Origin: Ipomoea triloba
Lineage: Eukaryota; Streptophyta; Magnoliopsida; Solanales; Convolvulaceae
NCBI RefSeq assembly: GCF_003576645.1
Contig: NC_044925.1
Span: forward strand, 5,732,003-5,796,002
Reading direction: 5' to 3'
DNA: 64,000 nucleotides
The notes under the pieces are model-generated. The model saw nothing but the letters and a program-made list of their open reading frames with translations. It was not told the DNA's origin and did not search any database. Positions within the stretch are counted from its first letter, which is position 1, and each line of letters starts with the position of its first letter. A program made the translations under genes and the position numbers. This document shows, in pieces, positions 1 to 11,389 of this stretch.

Positions 1-384
1 TTATGAATACAAACAATGCAAAAAAGTAGTGATGTCAAGTGGTATTGTTGTGTCAATTCAGTCTATACTGATATAGGTTGACGCTAATATAGGTTGTGTT
101 ATTTTGGTCATATTTTTACAATGCAAGTCCGACTTGCATACATGTCCACGTTAATCTATTAAAATATTTAATTAATCGTTTTAAAATATTTTAAGTCTAG
201 CCTAGGTCATGACTCTACTTGATCAGACATTGACCTTATCCCGGTAAGAATGTACCAAGTTGTTATACTTTTCTACTTTTTGTATTTTAATTTATGAACT
301 TTGGATGTGGGATAGCAACATTGAATCATCTATGTAAGTAATGTAACGCCGACAACGACCTTCAGTTTTAGCCCAAATCTCAAA

Positions 385-387
<3 letters not shown>

Positions 388-457
<70 letters not shown>
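388..457. repeat. (AT)n microsatellite
   Basis: About 35 uninterrupted AT units read directly from the sequence. Confidence 0.98.
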
Positions 458-460
<3 letters not shown>

Positions 461-523
461 AAAATAGGAAGGAATTATGCAACAAAGAAACTCATACTCA
501 AGTTTTATACACCGCAAAGACAA

Positions 524-575
524 AATAATAATAATAATAATCATCATCATCATAATAGTAATAGTAATAGTAATA
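524..575. repeat. Compound trinucleotide microsatellite
   Basis: Runs of AAT, then ATC, then AGT-type units follow one another without a break. Confidence 0.9.
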
Positions 576-1353
576 TTAATCCAAAAATAGATATATTTAT
601 TTGGAAATAAGAAAATCGTAGCAGCCAAAGCAGCTATTGAGAGTGATTTTATAAACATATTATCAGTAATTTTATATTTACTGATAACAAAAGCAGCCAA
701 ATGGAAGCCATGCGAATGCTCATGTACACAACAAATGCACAGAGCTCAAATGAGATGGTGGATTACATCAATTGAAATTTGTCTCATTACATGGGCAAAA
801 CTGTTTTCACAATCTCTTTTTCTTCTCCCTTCAACGCTAAATTGCAATTCTTTGGGGGGAGGTCTGAATTCTAATTCAACAAATAGAAGGCGATTCCCTC
901 CAACTAAACAACGTAATTATAGTATTTATTGAATTCCAATTCAACTACAGCTAAATTACAATGAACCAAATAGGCACCTAGGGACGAAGGAGGTACTAAA
1001 AACTGATTCTTCTGCCAAAAAAAATCACCAATAGATGGAATTGTTCTTTGGCATTGTTTAACCTTTTACCTTTAGCTTTGAATAAACTAAGGGTGTGTTT
1101 GGTTGGTGGATTTAAACATAAGATATGTGTATCAAAGTGATTGTTATTGTTTGGTTGATAGGTTTTTAGAATACTATTATGGTCTTAGAAAACTCCATTA
1201 ATTGAAAAACTCATACCTAATGAAATAAGGGTTTCATTTCCCTTCCTAACTGTTTTCTTCCCTAACTATTATTAACATTTATATAATTTCTAATACTGAA
1301 ATTAATAGACAACAACCATACTAATATATAAAAAGGAAACATTCTCTAAATTA

Positions 1354-1703
1354 AAGAATAAGGATCAAATAGGTCACTCAACACCATGCAAATTGCAATT
1401 GGACCATTGAACTCAAATAAAATGTAATTGGATCACTGAAACAACGCAAACTCATGCAATTCAAACCAAAATGACATGTTTATCTAATCATTTAAAAATT
1501 ATTTTTAAATTGGATAACCGCCACATCAGCATGTTTTCGGGTAAACAGGTCATTTTGAGTTGAACTGTATGAGTTTGTATTGTTCAGGAACTCAATTGCA
1601 TTTCTTTTTTAGTTCGATGGTCCAACTGAAATTTGGTATGCAGTTGAATGACTTATTTAACCTTTATTCCTATGCTAAAAAAAAAAAAAAAAACCTTTAT
1701 TCC
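1354..1703. mobile_element. Near-palindromic MITE with long terminal inverted repeats
   Basis: The left end (GAATAAGGATCAAATAGGTC) matches the reverse complement of the right end (GGAATAAAGGTTAAATAAGT), and the similarity continues for over 100 bases, so most of the element folds back on itself. It is flanked by CTAAATTA (1346-1353) and TCAAATTA (1704-1711), an imperfect target duplication. A paralogous copy of the surrounding DNA near 2165-2180 lacks the element and has a single uninterrupted TTAAATTAATGAT, which supports the boundaries. A poly-A tract and a repeated CCTTTATTCC sit near the right end. The size and long inverted repeats fit a Mutator-like MITE, but the superfamily is inferred. 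Confidence 0.75.
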
Positions 1704-1965
1704 TCAAATTAATGATGTTAACAACTAGTTCGAACCTTAGTCTTTCACCAAATTAAGCCCTCTCTCATCAGTAAGTTTTGATGTGAATTGAAGCTCCCAA
1801 ATCTGCCCATCTTTACCTCCCGAATCATACCTCCGATCCCGCGATTCTAAACCCCAAATTAAGCCTACTTTTCTAACCCCAAATTTCACTCATAATTCAA
1901 ACATGGAAAAGAATTAGAAATTTCCCAACTACTCCACCTACATCAAATTTGTAGTATAGTAATAC
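1704..1965 (-). pseudogene. Partial duplicate of the F-box gene 3' end
   Basis: Sequence at about 1704-1910 matches 2170-2305, the 3' flank of the neighbouring F-box gene, including the shared phrases AGTCTTTCACCAA and CTCTCTCATCA. Just beyond it, about 1915-1955 read on the minus strand still resembles the end of the F-box protein: a KFDVG-like start followed by diverged residues, compared with KFDVGEIKEF in the gene. This is therefore a tandem, truncated and decayed copy of the C-terminal coding end plus 3' flank. It has no F-box and no intact frame. The MITE at 1354-1703 inserted into this copy only. Confidence 0.6.
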
Positions 1966-2029
1966 AACTTGTCTCTATTCACTTATACACAATATTCTCT
2001 TGGTAACATTATTACCATCACCTTCCAAA

Positions 2030-2135
2030 GTTATATAATTTTGAATACTAAAAATTAAAAAGCTAGGAAACATTCTCAAAGTTATATAATTTTGAATACT
2101 GAAAATTTAAAAGCTAGGAAAGCATTCTCGAAGTT
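2030..2135. repeat. Short tandem duplication, about 57-bp unit
   Basis: AAGTTATATAATTTTGAATA and the following ~35 bases occur twice in succession with few differences. Confidence 0.85.
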
Positions 2136-2310
2136 ATTATCAACTAATACATAAAAAGGAAACATTCTTAAATTAATGATATTTACAAGTAGTTCAACCT
2201 TTAGTCTTTCACCAAGTTAAGCTCTCTCTCATCAACAAAACTTGCTGTGAATTTCCGATCCCGCTTGTCAACCCTAAAGTCCTGTCATAATTCAAACATT
2301 CAAAATGAAA

Positions 2311-3531
2311 CTACCCAATGAAAAACACATTGTCCATAGTCTTGTAAATTCTAAGATCTCTAGGGAAACAAATTGGAAATTCCTTAATTTCACCTACATC
2401 AAATTTTCTCCAAACTTCACTTTTCAAGTTACAAACCAAAATGGTAATTTGTTTACTATTTGTACATAACATCACAATTTCCCCAGCATGATTGGTAGTA
2501 TAGCGGTACACCGGTGAGTTTTCTACCCCCAAATCGAATGGAATGATTATAGTAATATTCTCCCAACATCCCTTAGATTTCTCCAAAGTCCAAACATTCA
2601 TGTAGAATACGTGGCCTATTTTGCGAACATAAACGATAGCCAGTCGACCTCCATCAACTTGTAGCAATGCAAAATTTTTTATAACAAAATTAGAATAGAG
2701 TAATTTTCCCGCAAATATATCTATAGATAAAAACTTTGATGATGATGAAACTTCAGCTGGAATTGGTATCAAAGAATAACTCTATGACCCAACTTCAAAT
2801 GCTACTATGTGGAAGTTAGTAGGGTCATCTCTAGTCAGCCAATTATAGGAATAGATAACGCTATTGATGTGGACACTAGTATTGGAATAGCCAGCGCAGC
2901 CAAAGCCATCAAAGGGGTAGAAGGGGTACGAAGAATAATTGATCTCCCTCCATGATTTATCCACTCCCACAGTCAAAATCCAGTGCTTATACTCGAAAAT
3001 GCTCCTCCTCCGATCAATAATCAAAACCTTGTATCTTTTAGATTGTGAATCGAACCCCAATAGTGCACAGAGGAAATTTGGATGGCGGGAGGGGAACTGG
3101 AATCTTGGAAGGGAAATACGCTGTCCCGTACTAACATTGCAAACAACGACTTCTCCATTGGGTCTGGAGAGACAAATTAGGCCGTCGGAGGAGGAGTGTA
3201 GACAACCTTTCAAAAAGGGTTCTTCAGTGTCCAAGTAGCCGAGAGGGTTAGCTTGGAGGTTTTCTTGGGTGAAATTGATGGTGTAATACGAAGGGGCGGA
3301 AGGGACGGAGAGCGGCTTTCGAGGTGTGATAGCGATGAGGATGCCCGCCCTACTGGGAAGTTTGAAGGACAAGTTGCGATGCAGAACGCCAAAGGCATGA
3401 TCAGCTATGAGAGCGTAAAACAATTTAGAAACGCACCTGAGTCGTACTAGCGACTTGGCAGGGAGCTTGGAGAGGATATCGAAGAGAATGTCTTGGGGAA
3501 GAAAAGGTAGCGTTGAAACACCCGCCATCAT
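2311..3531 (-). pseudogene. F-box/FBA-type gene with one in-frame stop
   Basis: On the minus strand the frame opens with an F-box (residues about 8-48, with the LPQDILFDILSKLPAKSLVR pattern) and continues into an F-box-associated (FBA) region with segments such as SSDGLICL and STGQRISLP. F-box proteins are substrate receptors of SCF ubiquitin ligases and bind SKP1 through this motif; the target here is unknown. After 249 residues a single TAG (2782-2784) interrupts the frame. The same frame then stays open for about 157 more codons with FBA-like content (WTLEKSKGCWENI, VWRKFDVGEIKEF) to a stop at 2311. The full length would be about 406 residues, normal for the family. It could be a recently inactivated gene, a natural null allele, a truncated but functional 249-residue protein, or a sequencing error. 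Only the N-terminal ATG fits the family start. Confidence 0.85.
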
Positions 3532-3954
3532 TGGTATCTTACGAGCTGGCTGAAGTTTGATTTGTATTTTTGGAGTATCCGAATTGTATTTAATTTAAAG
3601 TAAAAGGTTTAATTTGAAGGAGTACAGTTTTAGGGTTAATTTGGATTTTTGGAGTATCCGAATTGTATTTAAGGTAAAATTGCAGTGTCCCACAGCACTC
3701 CTCCTCATTGCGAATTGCTATTAGCAATACAATCAATGATGGAGTCTAATTAAATTTAAGATTTCTTAATTAACGAGGGATTGGAGTTTTTAAAGGATTT
3801 TTTTTTTTTGAGTACAGATATAAATGAAATTAATTCTATATATTCTTCTCCCACTAATTCTATATATTTTTATATGAATGGGAAGGTTTAAAATCAATAG
3901 GGATTAGGGAGTACCCTATACTTTCCGCCCAAATTAATTCTATATATTCTTCTC
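3532..3954. promoter_or_regulatory. Upstream region of the F-box gene with a duplicated segment
   Basis: The presumptive promoter lies here because the gene reads leftward from 3531. GGAGTATCCGAATTGTATTT occurs at 3572 and again at 3651, so an approximately 79-bp segment is duplicated in tandem. No further coding sequence is seen. Promoter function is inferred from position only. Confidence 0.4.
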
Positions 3955-4640
3955 CTACAAAATCATTCATTTTAACTTTCCCTCCAAAACATTCTGTCCT
4001 ATACTATTAAGGTGTGCGTAATATTATAAAATATGGTAATACAATTCCTATTCGTAATACAATTACACATTAAAATATGGTAATACATTCCAACTTTTGT
4101 ATTCGTAATACAATTCTAGATTAAAATTACTAATCTTAATAAAATAGTACATATATTTCCCTGCAACGTAGTCTATCTATACTTCTATACTTTTAATAAA
4201 AACAAAATCATCTATTAATTTCCCGCCCACAACATACTTCAATACTATTAAGGCTTGCGTAATATTGTAAAATATGGTTATTGAATTCCATTCCGTACTA
4301 CAATTGTACATTAAATATGGTAATACAAATCCTAATGCAATATATTCTTTCCTACTTACTTATTCATAATACAATTCTAGATTAAAATTACTAATCGTAA
4401 TAAAATAGTACATATACTTTCCTGCAACGTAATCTATACTTATCTATTAATAAAAACAAAATCATTCATTTTAACTTCCAGCCCAAAACACTCCTATACT
4501 ATTAAGGTGTGCATAATATTGTAAAATATGGTAATACAATTCCTATTCGTACCACAATTGTATATTAAAATATGGTAATACAATTCCTAATACAATATAT
4601 CTTTTCCTATTTTTTATTCGTAATACAATCCAAAATTAGA
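3955..4640. repeat. Tandem repeat, about 245-bp unit, nearly three copies
   Basis: The phrase CTATTAAGG followed by an AATATTGTAAAATATGG-like stretch recurs at about 4004, 4244 and 4498, spaced about 240 and 254 bases. Each unit also contains AATACAATTCCTATTCGTA-like sequence. The units have diverged by point changes and small indels. No frame runs through them. Confidence 0.85.
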
Positions 4641-5098
4641 TGTTTTGCATAAGCGGTTAACATGTAAAATGACATATAAGGACATTATTAGTGTATTATT
4701 TTTTTAAAAATTGTTATGGGTAATAATTTTATAACCATTTAGAACATATTTGGGTACGAAGATTTGCAGTGGTCGTAAGTGTATGTGTTGTCAATATATT
4801 TAGATAATTATTATATTTTATCTACTTATACTTAATTTGGAAAAAAAATGAAGACTTATTAAAAACAAGACTTTATTATATGTTAAAAGACTTATTATAA
4901 AAAATAATAATAAAGACCTAATTATATGTTAAAAAGATTTTAAAAGAAATAAAAGTCAAAATAATTATATTTTGATTTTCAAGACTTTGTTAAAAATTTT
5001 CCTTATTCCCTCTCAAATAAAATAATTCCCTCTCATCACTCATAAAACCCTTTTTTCAACTCCCACATTTAGAAAATTATGTAACCCTTCAGTTCTAA
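4641..5098. other. AT-rich intergenic DNA, nothing recognised
   Basis: Low-complexity A/T-rich sequence leading into a poly-A run. No gene, inverted repeat or tandem repeat that I can support. Confidence 0.5.
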
Positions 5099-5115
5099 AA
5101 AAAAAAAAAACAAAA

Positions 5116-5158
<43 letters not shown>

Positions 5159-5670
5159 NNNNNNNNNNNNNNNNNNNNNNNNNNNNNNNNNNNNNNNNNN
5201 NNNNNNNNNNNNNNNNNNNNNNNNNNNNNNNNNNNNNNNNNNNNNNNNNNNNNNNNNNNNNNNNNNNNNNNNNNNNNNNNNNNNNNNNNNNNNNNNNNNN
5301 NNNNNNNNNNNNNNNNNNNNNNNNNNNNNNNNNNNNNNNNNNNNNNNNNNNNNNNNNNNNNNNNNNNNNNNNNNNNNNNNNNNNNNNNNNNNNNNNNNNN
5401 NNNNNNNNNNNNNNNNNNNNNNNNNNNNNNNNNNNNNNNNNNNNNNNNNNNNNNNNNNNNNNNNNNNNNNNNNNNNNNNNNNNNNNNNNNNNNNNNNNNN
5501 NNNNNNNNNNNNNNNNNNNNNNNNNNNNNNNNNNNNNNNNNNNNNNNNNNNNNNNNNNNNNNNNNNNNNNNNNNNNNNNNNNNNNNNNNNNNNNNNNNNN
5601 NNNNNNNNNNNNNNNNNNNNNNNNNNNNNNNNNNNNNNNNNNNNNNNNNNNNNNNNNNNNNNNNNNNNNN

Positions 5671-5725
<55 letters not shown>
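5099..5725. other. Poly-A tract containing an assembly gap
   Basis: A-only sequence (one short CAAAAC break) runs to 5158, then 512 Ns (5159-5670), then A-only sequence to 5725. Homopolymer on both sides suggests that the assembler failed in, or padded, a low-complexity stretch. The true distance across the gap is unknown. Confidence 0.95.
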
Positions 5726-5730
<5 letters not shown>

Positions 5731-5966
5731 GAAGAAACCGCCTTCTCAGTTACGTTGATGCCTTGCTACCCTTCTCATCACTCATCACCGTTGTCGACAG
5801 CCTCGTCGGCCACCCTCCACCGCCCCTTTCTCCGTCTTCTTTGATAAAAGTGTTGCGCCAAAGACCACAATTTTGTCCTAAACTGTTGCCTTTTACACAA
5901 AAGACAACACTTTTGTCAAAAACTATTGTCGTTTTAGTGTTGTCTATGTGCATTTTTGTTGTAGTG
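5726..5966 (-). mobile_element. Terminal part of a CACTA (En/Spm) element
   Basis: Read on the minus strand, the segment starts at 5966 with CACTACAACAAAAATGCA, the form typical of CACTA termini. It carries a subterminal repeat-like motif, GACAACACTTTTGTC, with relatives nearby. The rest of the element runs into the poly-A/N gap, so its other end is not seen. It interrupts the coding-like sequence at 5967-6181. No transposase is visible. Confidence 0.65.
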
Positions 5967-6181
5967 TGAACATTATCACTATTTTCAGCATTAGAATCAT
6001 GATTATCCACATTGTTATTGTTCTCAATATCAACACCGATATTTGTATTTTCAGAAGGAACTTATGGTGTTTTATTTACAAACTTATCTAATGATCCTCT
6101 TTGTGATTGTTGTAACTCTTCAATTTTTTGTTTCTTACATCTTTCATAGCCAAATTCATGTTTTCTAATGACGGGAGCCAT
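5967..6181 (-). pseudogene. N-terminal fragment of a zf-TTF/MYM-type hAT transposase-like gene
   Basis: On the minus strand an ATG at 6179-6181 opens a frame reading MAPVIRKHEFGYERCKKQ, then KIEELQQSQRGSLDKFV. This basic start followed by an SQRG.LDKFV pattern is the usual N-terminus of plant TTF-type zinc-finger hAT-like proteins. A TAA interrupts after KTP; Asn/Asp-rich sequence follows, and then the CACTA end at 5966. The zinc finger, DUF4371 and dimerisation regions expected downstream are absent or beyond the gap. The assignment rests on the N-terminus alone. Confidence 0.5.
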
Positions 6182-6924
6182 AATATGCAAATATGCTATT
6201 GAAACCAAACAATACTTCAACAGGGAGCAAACACATATAGAATTAAAGTGAAAAAGGATTGAAACAACTTGATGTCTTCATTGGCACTTCATAGTAACGA
6301 CACCACAAAATTTAGTACATTTCCAAGTGCGTTAGTGTGCCTTCTAATGTACGGTCGGCGCCTAGGCGGCCAGTGTGCGTTACGTTAGTGTGCCTTCCAG
6401 TGCACAATTTTGTGCCTTCGAAGTCACATTTTTGTGCCTTCGAAGTCACATTTTTGTGCCTTTTAAGTGCAGATTTAATCTTCAAGTGCATAACCCTCTG
6501 TATTTTAGTGTTTTTAATATATACTCTAATAAGTAAGTACTGTATTTTTGGCCTTTTGAATGGTTTATTATCATCTTCTTTTTTTTTTTGTGTTTAATTT
6601 GTTGCGTTTTGATTATTTTTGTTTAGCAATAACCATTAGGTTGGATTGGTGCTTCAAGTGTACGTATCTTTTCCTAATGTTTCAAATGCATAATTCCTTA
6701 CCTTGTAGTGCTGAATTCTCTGTTCAAGTGAATATAATCTATTTTTTTTTATTGTGTTTAGTTGAAAACCTTTAGAAAATACTAGATGAAATTCTGTGAA
6801 AACGGAAAAAGCTAAGAAAAGTTCTGGGAATACTAGTGCTGAGGTGAGCCCTAGTAGTGTGCCGTATCCTGTGAATGCACCACCACCTCTACGAGCAAGA
6901 CAACCATTGAGAAAGCGTGGTAGT
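6182..6924. other. Intergenic DNA with GTGCCTTC-type short repeats
   Basis: Between 6325 and 6500 the motif GTGCCTTCGAAGTCACATTT and variants (GTGCGTTA, GTGCCTTCCAGTGCAC) recur every 20-30 bases. Around 6840-6920 a short plus-strand stretch could encode a Pro/Arg-rich segment (PPPLRARQPLRKRG), but it has no context and stops soon after. No gene can be called. Confidence 0.4.
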
Positions 6925-8060
6925 TGTTGGAAAATAGCATAAAAATGGCTTTTTAAGTGGCTATTTTGTGGTACAAATTAATGTGGGGTTCACTTTTGAT
7001 TTGAGTCGGGTCAAAGTGGATTAAGGTTCTTCGTAGTTAGACGAAGAGATTGATATATTGTACGCACAAAACGGATAATGTGTGAATGAGAAATTGGTTC
7101 TCAAAGTTGACCCATTTGAGTTGGAAAAATGGTGGGAAAGCTTTAGAATAAGGCTTTGTCCCACATTGGTTTGGAAAGGGGATTTGCACCACTATTTATA
7201 CAAGAGCCTTTATTAAGTTTAGTGAATTGTATAGCATAGAGGCTCTCTCTCATGTGCAAGGAGTACAAAACAAATCCCAAAATGAATCTGAAAAGACTTG
7301 AATTGTTTGTTCTTTGGCTAAGTTATGCCAAATTTTCGAGACTTTTTTTCCAACACGAAGCCACAAGGACTCGGTCTCCTAGTCTTCGGCCAAGAAGGAC
7401 TCGTTGGTTCGGCCTAAGCCTCGCGTAATGGTTTGATCTTCCGTAGCCCGAATCATTGGACGACTCGCGTAATGGTTCGGCCTTCCGTAGCCCGAATCCT
7501 AGTCCATTCGTCGTGTAATATGATCACCTCGGTGTAACTCCTCGTTTCGGGTAGTGACCTTTCAAGTCTTGATTCATCCGTTACGGAATTAATTCCGGGT
7601 TAATTCCAATTTTTATTACTTGAATCAATTCTCGGGTAGTGGTCTACCGTTACAGAAGTTACAAACATGGTTTTATGATCAGATTAAGTGCCTATGATTA
7701 AATGCTATTAATCCAGCAACTCCTATATAAGATCATGGTAGAAGCAGCAGATTTACATAACAACGAAATATACATTCTCTCTAGCTAGAAAATCTGCTTC
7801 TACTCCCTTCTTTGCATACTGTATTCAGGCCATTGTTCTTGTTCGCTGGGTTTCGAAGTTTGAGTGCTCAAACTAGAAATCGAAGCTTATTTTATCCTGG
7901 GAAACCTAGACTACAACGCTCCTAGCACTTTGGGAGGTAGCAAATAAGGTTTTAAGGACAGTGTAGTAAGTACACGACTCAAGCTTATCCTTGTCCAGAA
8001 ATTCCTTTCGTATTATTTTAAAATCTTAGAGCTCCCTACTAGACTAGGGCATTGACTTGT
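6925..8060 (+). mobile_element. LTR-retrotransposon-like terminal repeat, probably Copia
   Basis: A segment beginning TGTTGGAAAATAGC contains TTGTCCCACATTGGTTTGG and a promoter-like CTATATAAG near 7724, followed by a CT-rich leader. This layout resembles long plant LTRs. GTAGT precedes the TG, but no matching duplication was found at a right end, so the right boundary is an estimate. No gag or pol sequence adjoins it, so it would be a solo LTR or a fragment. Confidence 0.4.
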
Positions 8061-8224
8061 ACAAAATTACAATCTTAGAAATAGTACACTCTATCTAGTG
8101 GATGGGACTAGTTTGTGTATGACTGAAGTTGACAATGAATTGGTTTTGAGGTTTCTAAGAGGAAATACACATATTACAAAGTAGACAAGGTCACAACATA
8201 GCGACATGTTTGATGAATGGAAAG

Positions 8225-8410
8225 TTTTGATGAATGTAATTGAGGTAATATAACCTAAAATATAACCTTCAACCAAACAAGTTAATATTACATTCTTACA
8301 ACTTTAACCAAACACATAAGGTAATCTTACATTCTTTAATCTCACATTACCTTCCTGGAGGTAATCATATTACCTGAGATAATCTAAGATTCCATGAACC
8401 AAACGGCCCC
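8225..8410. mobile_element. MITE-like segment ending in ACCAAACGGCCCC
   Basis: GGTAATATAACCT, GGTAATCTTACATT and GGTAATCATATTACC units recur in both orientations. The segment ends in CATGAACCAAACGGCCCC, a common right end of plant hAT/PIF MITEs. The opposite terminus was not identified. Confidence 0.35.
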
Positions 8411-8462
8411 TCAGAGTATTACAACCAAGCAGAACAGGTGTTGATGATTTTGTTAGTTTTTG

Positions 8463-8466
<4 letters not shown>

Positions 8467-8525
<59 letters not shown>

Positions 8526-8526
8526 N

Positions 8527-8585
<59 letters not shown>
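8467..8585. repeat. (AT)n microsatellite with one ambiguous base
   Basis: About 59 AT units; base 8526 is N. Long frames across it encode only Ile-Tyr repeats and are not genes. Confidence 0.98.
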
Positions 8586-8589
<4 letters not shown>

Positions 8590-8590
8590 C

Positions 8591-8766
8591 AGGGATTCGA
8601 GTACAGGGATGGGGATTGGGGTCTGGTTGGGGGATGCCATCCCGTCCCCGTCCCCGACGGGGATGAGGAAATTCTTCCCATCCCCGCCCCCGTTCCTCGA
8701 AAAAATTTCCTGAACCCGCCCCGACGATTTTCCCTATATTGGGGGCGTGTTTAATTGTCATCCCTA
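8591..8766. mobile_element. Small GC-rich hAT-like remnant
   Basis: The segment starts CAGGGATTCGAG and ends GTCATCCCTA (reverse TAGGGATGAC), a hAT-like pair of ends. Its interior is rich in CCCCGTCCCCG-type repeats, unlike the AT-rich surroundings. The target duplication is not clear. Confidence 0.35.
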
Positions 8767-9593
8767 GTCATGCCACAATAATACTAGGATCAAAAGTGGA
8801 TGCTTTGAAAAAAAATGATTAAAAGTGGATTGCTACCTATAAATCTAGGACAAAAATGGAATTAACCCATTTTTATAATCTATCTACTATACTAATAAGA
8901 GCCAAAGAAAGTTAGGTCTATAATGGGTAGAAAAAATGACGGCCAAATTATCAAATTAAATGGATGGTTCAGATTGTTTAGATTTATATTTTTCCTTTGA
9001 GATTTCCTACTTTATCCTTAATTATATGATTATCCGTTAAATTTTCCGTTAAATATTCTTTTTTCCGTTAATATTCCATTAACTTTTAACTTATCCATTA
9101 ATTTCTATAAGTAAGCTCTTAGGTTCGAACCTCATCCCAATCAAAGTTGGCATAATTATTGAACATACACTATGAATATGTTAGAATATATTATTTAAAA
9201 GTAAGTATCCACTCTATTACTCTTATTAAATTAAATAAATTAGTAGTTACAATAAAAAAAATAAGGAAAAATATTTGATGCACTGCCGGTGTATAGATGC
9301 TTATACAACGGCGGTGAATAAAAAGATGCCACCTCTTTAATAAAAAATTTAATATTAAGTAGACCTTTTTTTTGTAAAATATAATACTTCTTAAACTATT
9401 ATATTAAACATTACTTAATTTAATTACAACTAATTATTTAATGTATTTTAACTCTTTTTTCGTTAATTACTACGGAGTAAAATTTATCAAAACCTCCATT
9501 GGCCAACCTATTTTTCTACAAGAACTGGTAGAGCATATTCTTTTGCAAAACATTTCTAGATCTTCGACAAAACCCATTTCTATACTAGTAGAC

Positions 9594-10720
9594 TAATAGT
9601 GTACCTGGACTTGTCCGAAAATGAATTATCTGGTGAAGTCCCACTAGCATCTTTGCCTACTCAAACTAGACTACCTACTTTCCTTTGGTAAAAATAGCTT
9701 TTTTTGGAACCACCCCGTCTAATTAACATCTCTTATCTTGAACACCTTGATTTTCATGACAACATGATAACTGGAAAATTCTCAGAGTTCATCACTCAAA
9801 TTTCTACTCTCTAGCCTTTGTGACGTTTAAGAAATAATCATCTCATTGGCTCGCCACCCCACAAAATTTCCAATGTAACCTCAGTCGTCTCCAAATCTTT
9901 GACTTGTCAGTCAACAGCTTAACAAGAAGCATCGTGCAAAATTACAAAATTTTGCAGGCATGAGTAAAGCCGACGGGCTGACAAAAAGATTAATTTCATT
10001 TTTCACCATCAATTTCAAATTATTATTGCTCAACTACGGGCTTAGTTCTACCATACGCTACTTGGAGTGGGTGGTAAACTGGAAGAGATCAAAGCAAGCC
10101 GGCCCTCTCGCCAAAGAGCATCAACTTCTATTTATTCTTGGACTTGTTTTGACAACCAACTTGGGTAGAAATTATTCCAACTTCTTTAGGCAAACTCAAA
10201 GACACGGAAATGTTGAACTCACAACACTTGTCAAGAGAAATACCCTCAAGTTTTGGGAATCTTGGATACATGGAGAGCCTAGACATGTCGCACAACAACT
10301 TATCCAGTTTCATACTAGAATCATTCATGAACATGATTAGTGATCGATTTGGTTTCTTATACAATGGTCATTTGGTTTTCAAAAAAAAAAAAAAACAAAA
10401 CAGTGGACTACGCAAATTCCAAATTCAAGTGCCTTGTTCGCGGAAGATTTTCCACGCCAACCTCACAACATGAGGAGTGTGATGATGAAGAGGAAGAAGT
10501 GTGGTTCGGCTGGGAGGGAATGTGGATTGGATTCTCCACACTCTGTATTCCATCTCTACTTTGCTATCATTTTGGTCAGCTTCGTAGAAGACTAGTTCTT
10601 TTTCTGATGTGTACATGGATTTTACCTTATGATATGAACAGAGTTGGGAGAATAGCCATAGTGGAGATCATGTTCACAGCCTCACAAGAGCGGCTCAAGG
10701 GAGGCGTGAAATTGTTTAGC
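9594..10720 (+). pseudogene. LRR receptor-like protein (RLP) gene fragment, frameshifted
   Basis: Several plus-strand frames give consecutive pieces of an LRR-RLP. At about 9600 there is YLDLSENELSGEVP. At about 9735, LEHLDFHDNMITGKFSEF. At about 9880, SRLQIFDLSVNSLT. At about 10230-10330 come IPSSFGNLGYMESLDMSHNN and L.SFILESF, the canonical last LRRs. At about 10470-10530 an acidic stretch (EECDDEEEEVWFGWEG) precedes MWIGFS, as in the juxtamembrane and membrane start of RLPs. In intact RLPs these LRRs sense extracellular ligands, often from pathogens. Here many frame changes and stops, with no signal peptide, exclude function as a receptor. Its position inside MULE inverted repeats indicates capture by the element. 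Confidence 0.8.
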
Positions 10721-10735
10721 AGTTTGATAGATTTT

Positions 10736-11389
10736 GGTTGTGTTTGGCAAAGCTTATTTAGGAGCTTATAGCTTATTTTAAGCTACTAATAAGCTATAAG
10801 CTTTGTTTGGTAATGTTTTCAAAATAAGCTAATAGCTTAAAATAAGAGCTTATTTTGAAATGCTACTTTATGTAGCTTTTCAAAAATAAGCTAGTAGTTT
10901 CTTAACTTTTTTCCATCTCTATTCTTATTATTTTAAATAAATGATATCATTTATCCCACCCAATTAAAACTCTTTTGGCCTTTTCAATTCGATCAATATG
11001 TTTCGTTGTAATTTCAATTTGACATTTGTGTTTGAACAATAATTTGTGTATGAACTAATTTTATGAATTATAAACATTTTGTTTTACTTTATATATTTTC
11101 AAATATATGTTCTTTATATTTTTATTAAAATATATTGATTTCATTATTTTATATTTTAATATGTAAACAAACCTATTTAAATTTAAAACTATTTAAATTT
11201 TATGAAGATGTCCTTTTTAGTCTTTTTACATTTATCAGCTTATCAGAAAGCTAATTTTACCAAACACTTTTAAGCATAACAACTAGCTTAAGAGCTCTTC
11301 AGATTTCAGCTTCAAGCTTATAGCTTTTCAGCTTTCAGCTACTTTTCAACTTTCAACTACCTTTTCAGCTAGGGTTGCCAAACATAGCC
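10736..11389. mobile_element. hAT-like MITE nested in the Pack-MULE
   Basis: The left end GGTTGTGTTTGGCAAAGC mirrors the right end, whose reverse complement is GGCTATGTTTGGCAACCC. The interior has dense AGCTT/AAGCT palindromic units near both ends. The flanking 8-mers (TAGATTTT and TTTAGTAA) do not match, so the boundaries or superfamily remain uncertain. No coding sequence. Confidence 0.6.

Larger units (their letters stand above)
1..1353. other. Intergenic DNA, no gene seen
   Basis: AT-rich sequence without a convincing coding region on either strand. It holds an AT microsatellite (388-457) and a trinucleotide run (about 524-575). Near 1090 there is a GGGTGTGTTTGGTT stretch of the kind found at ends of plant hAT or PIF-type MITEs, but no matching opposite end was found. 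The short open frames here are low-complexity or unsupported. Confidence 0.6.

Noticed and set aside
380..700. Open frame of over 100 codons on the minus strand
   Set aside because: Built from AT and trinucleotide microsatellites (Ile-Tyr and Ile repeats). No gene-like composition.
6925..8060. Complete Copia retrotransposon
   Set aside because: No gag-pol, no second LTR and no matching target duplication could be found; kept only as an LTR-like segment.
8419..8713. Open frames of 68-91 codons on both strands
   Set aside because: Translation of an AT microsatellite containing an N; not coding.
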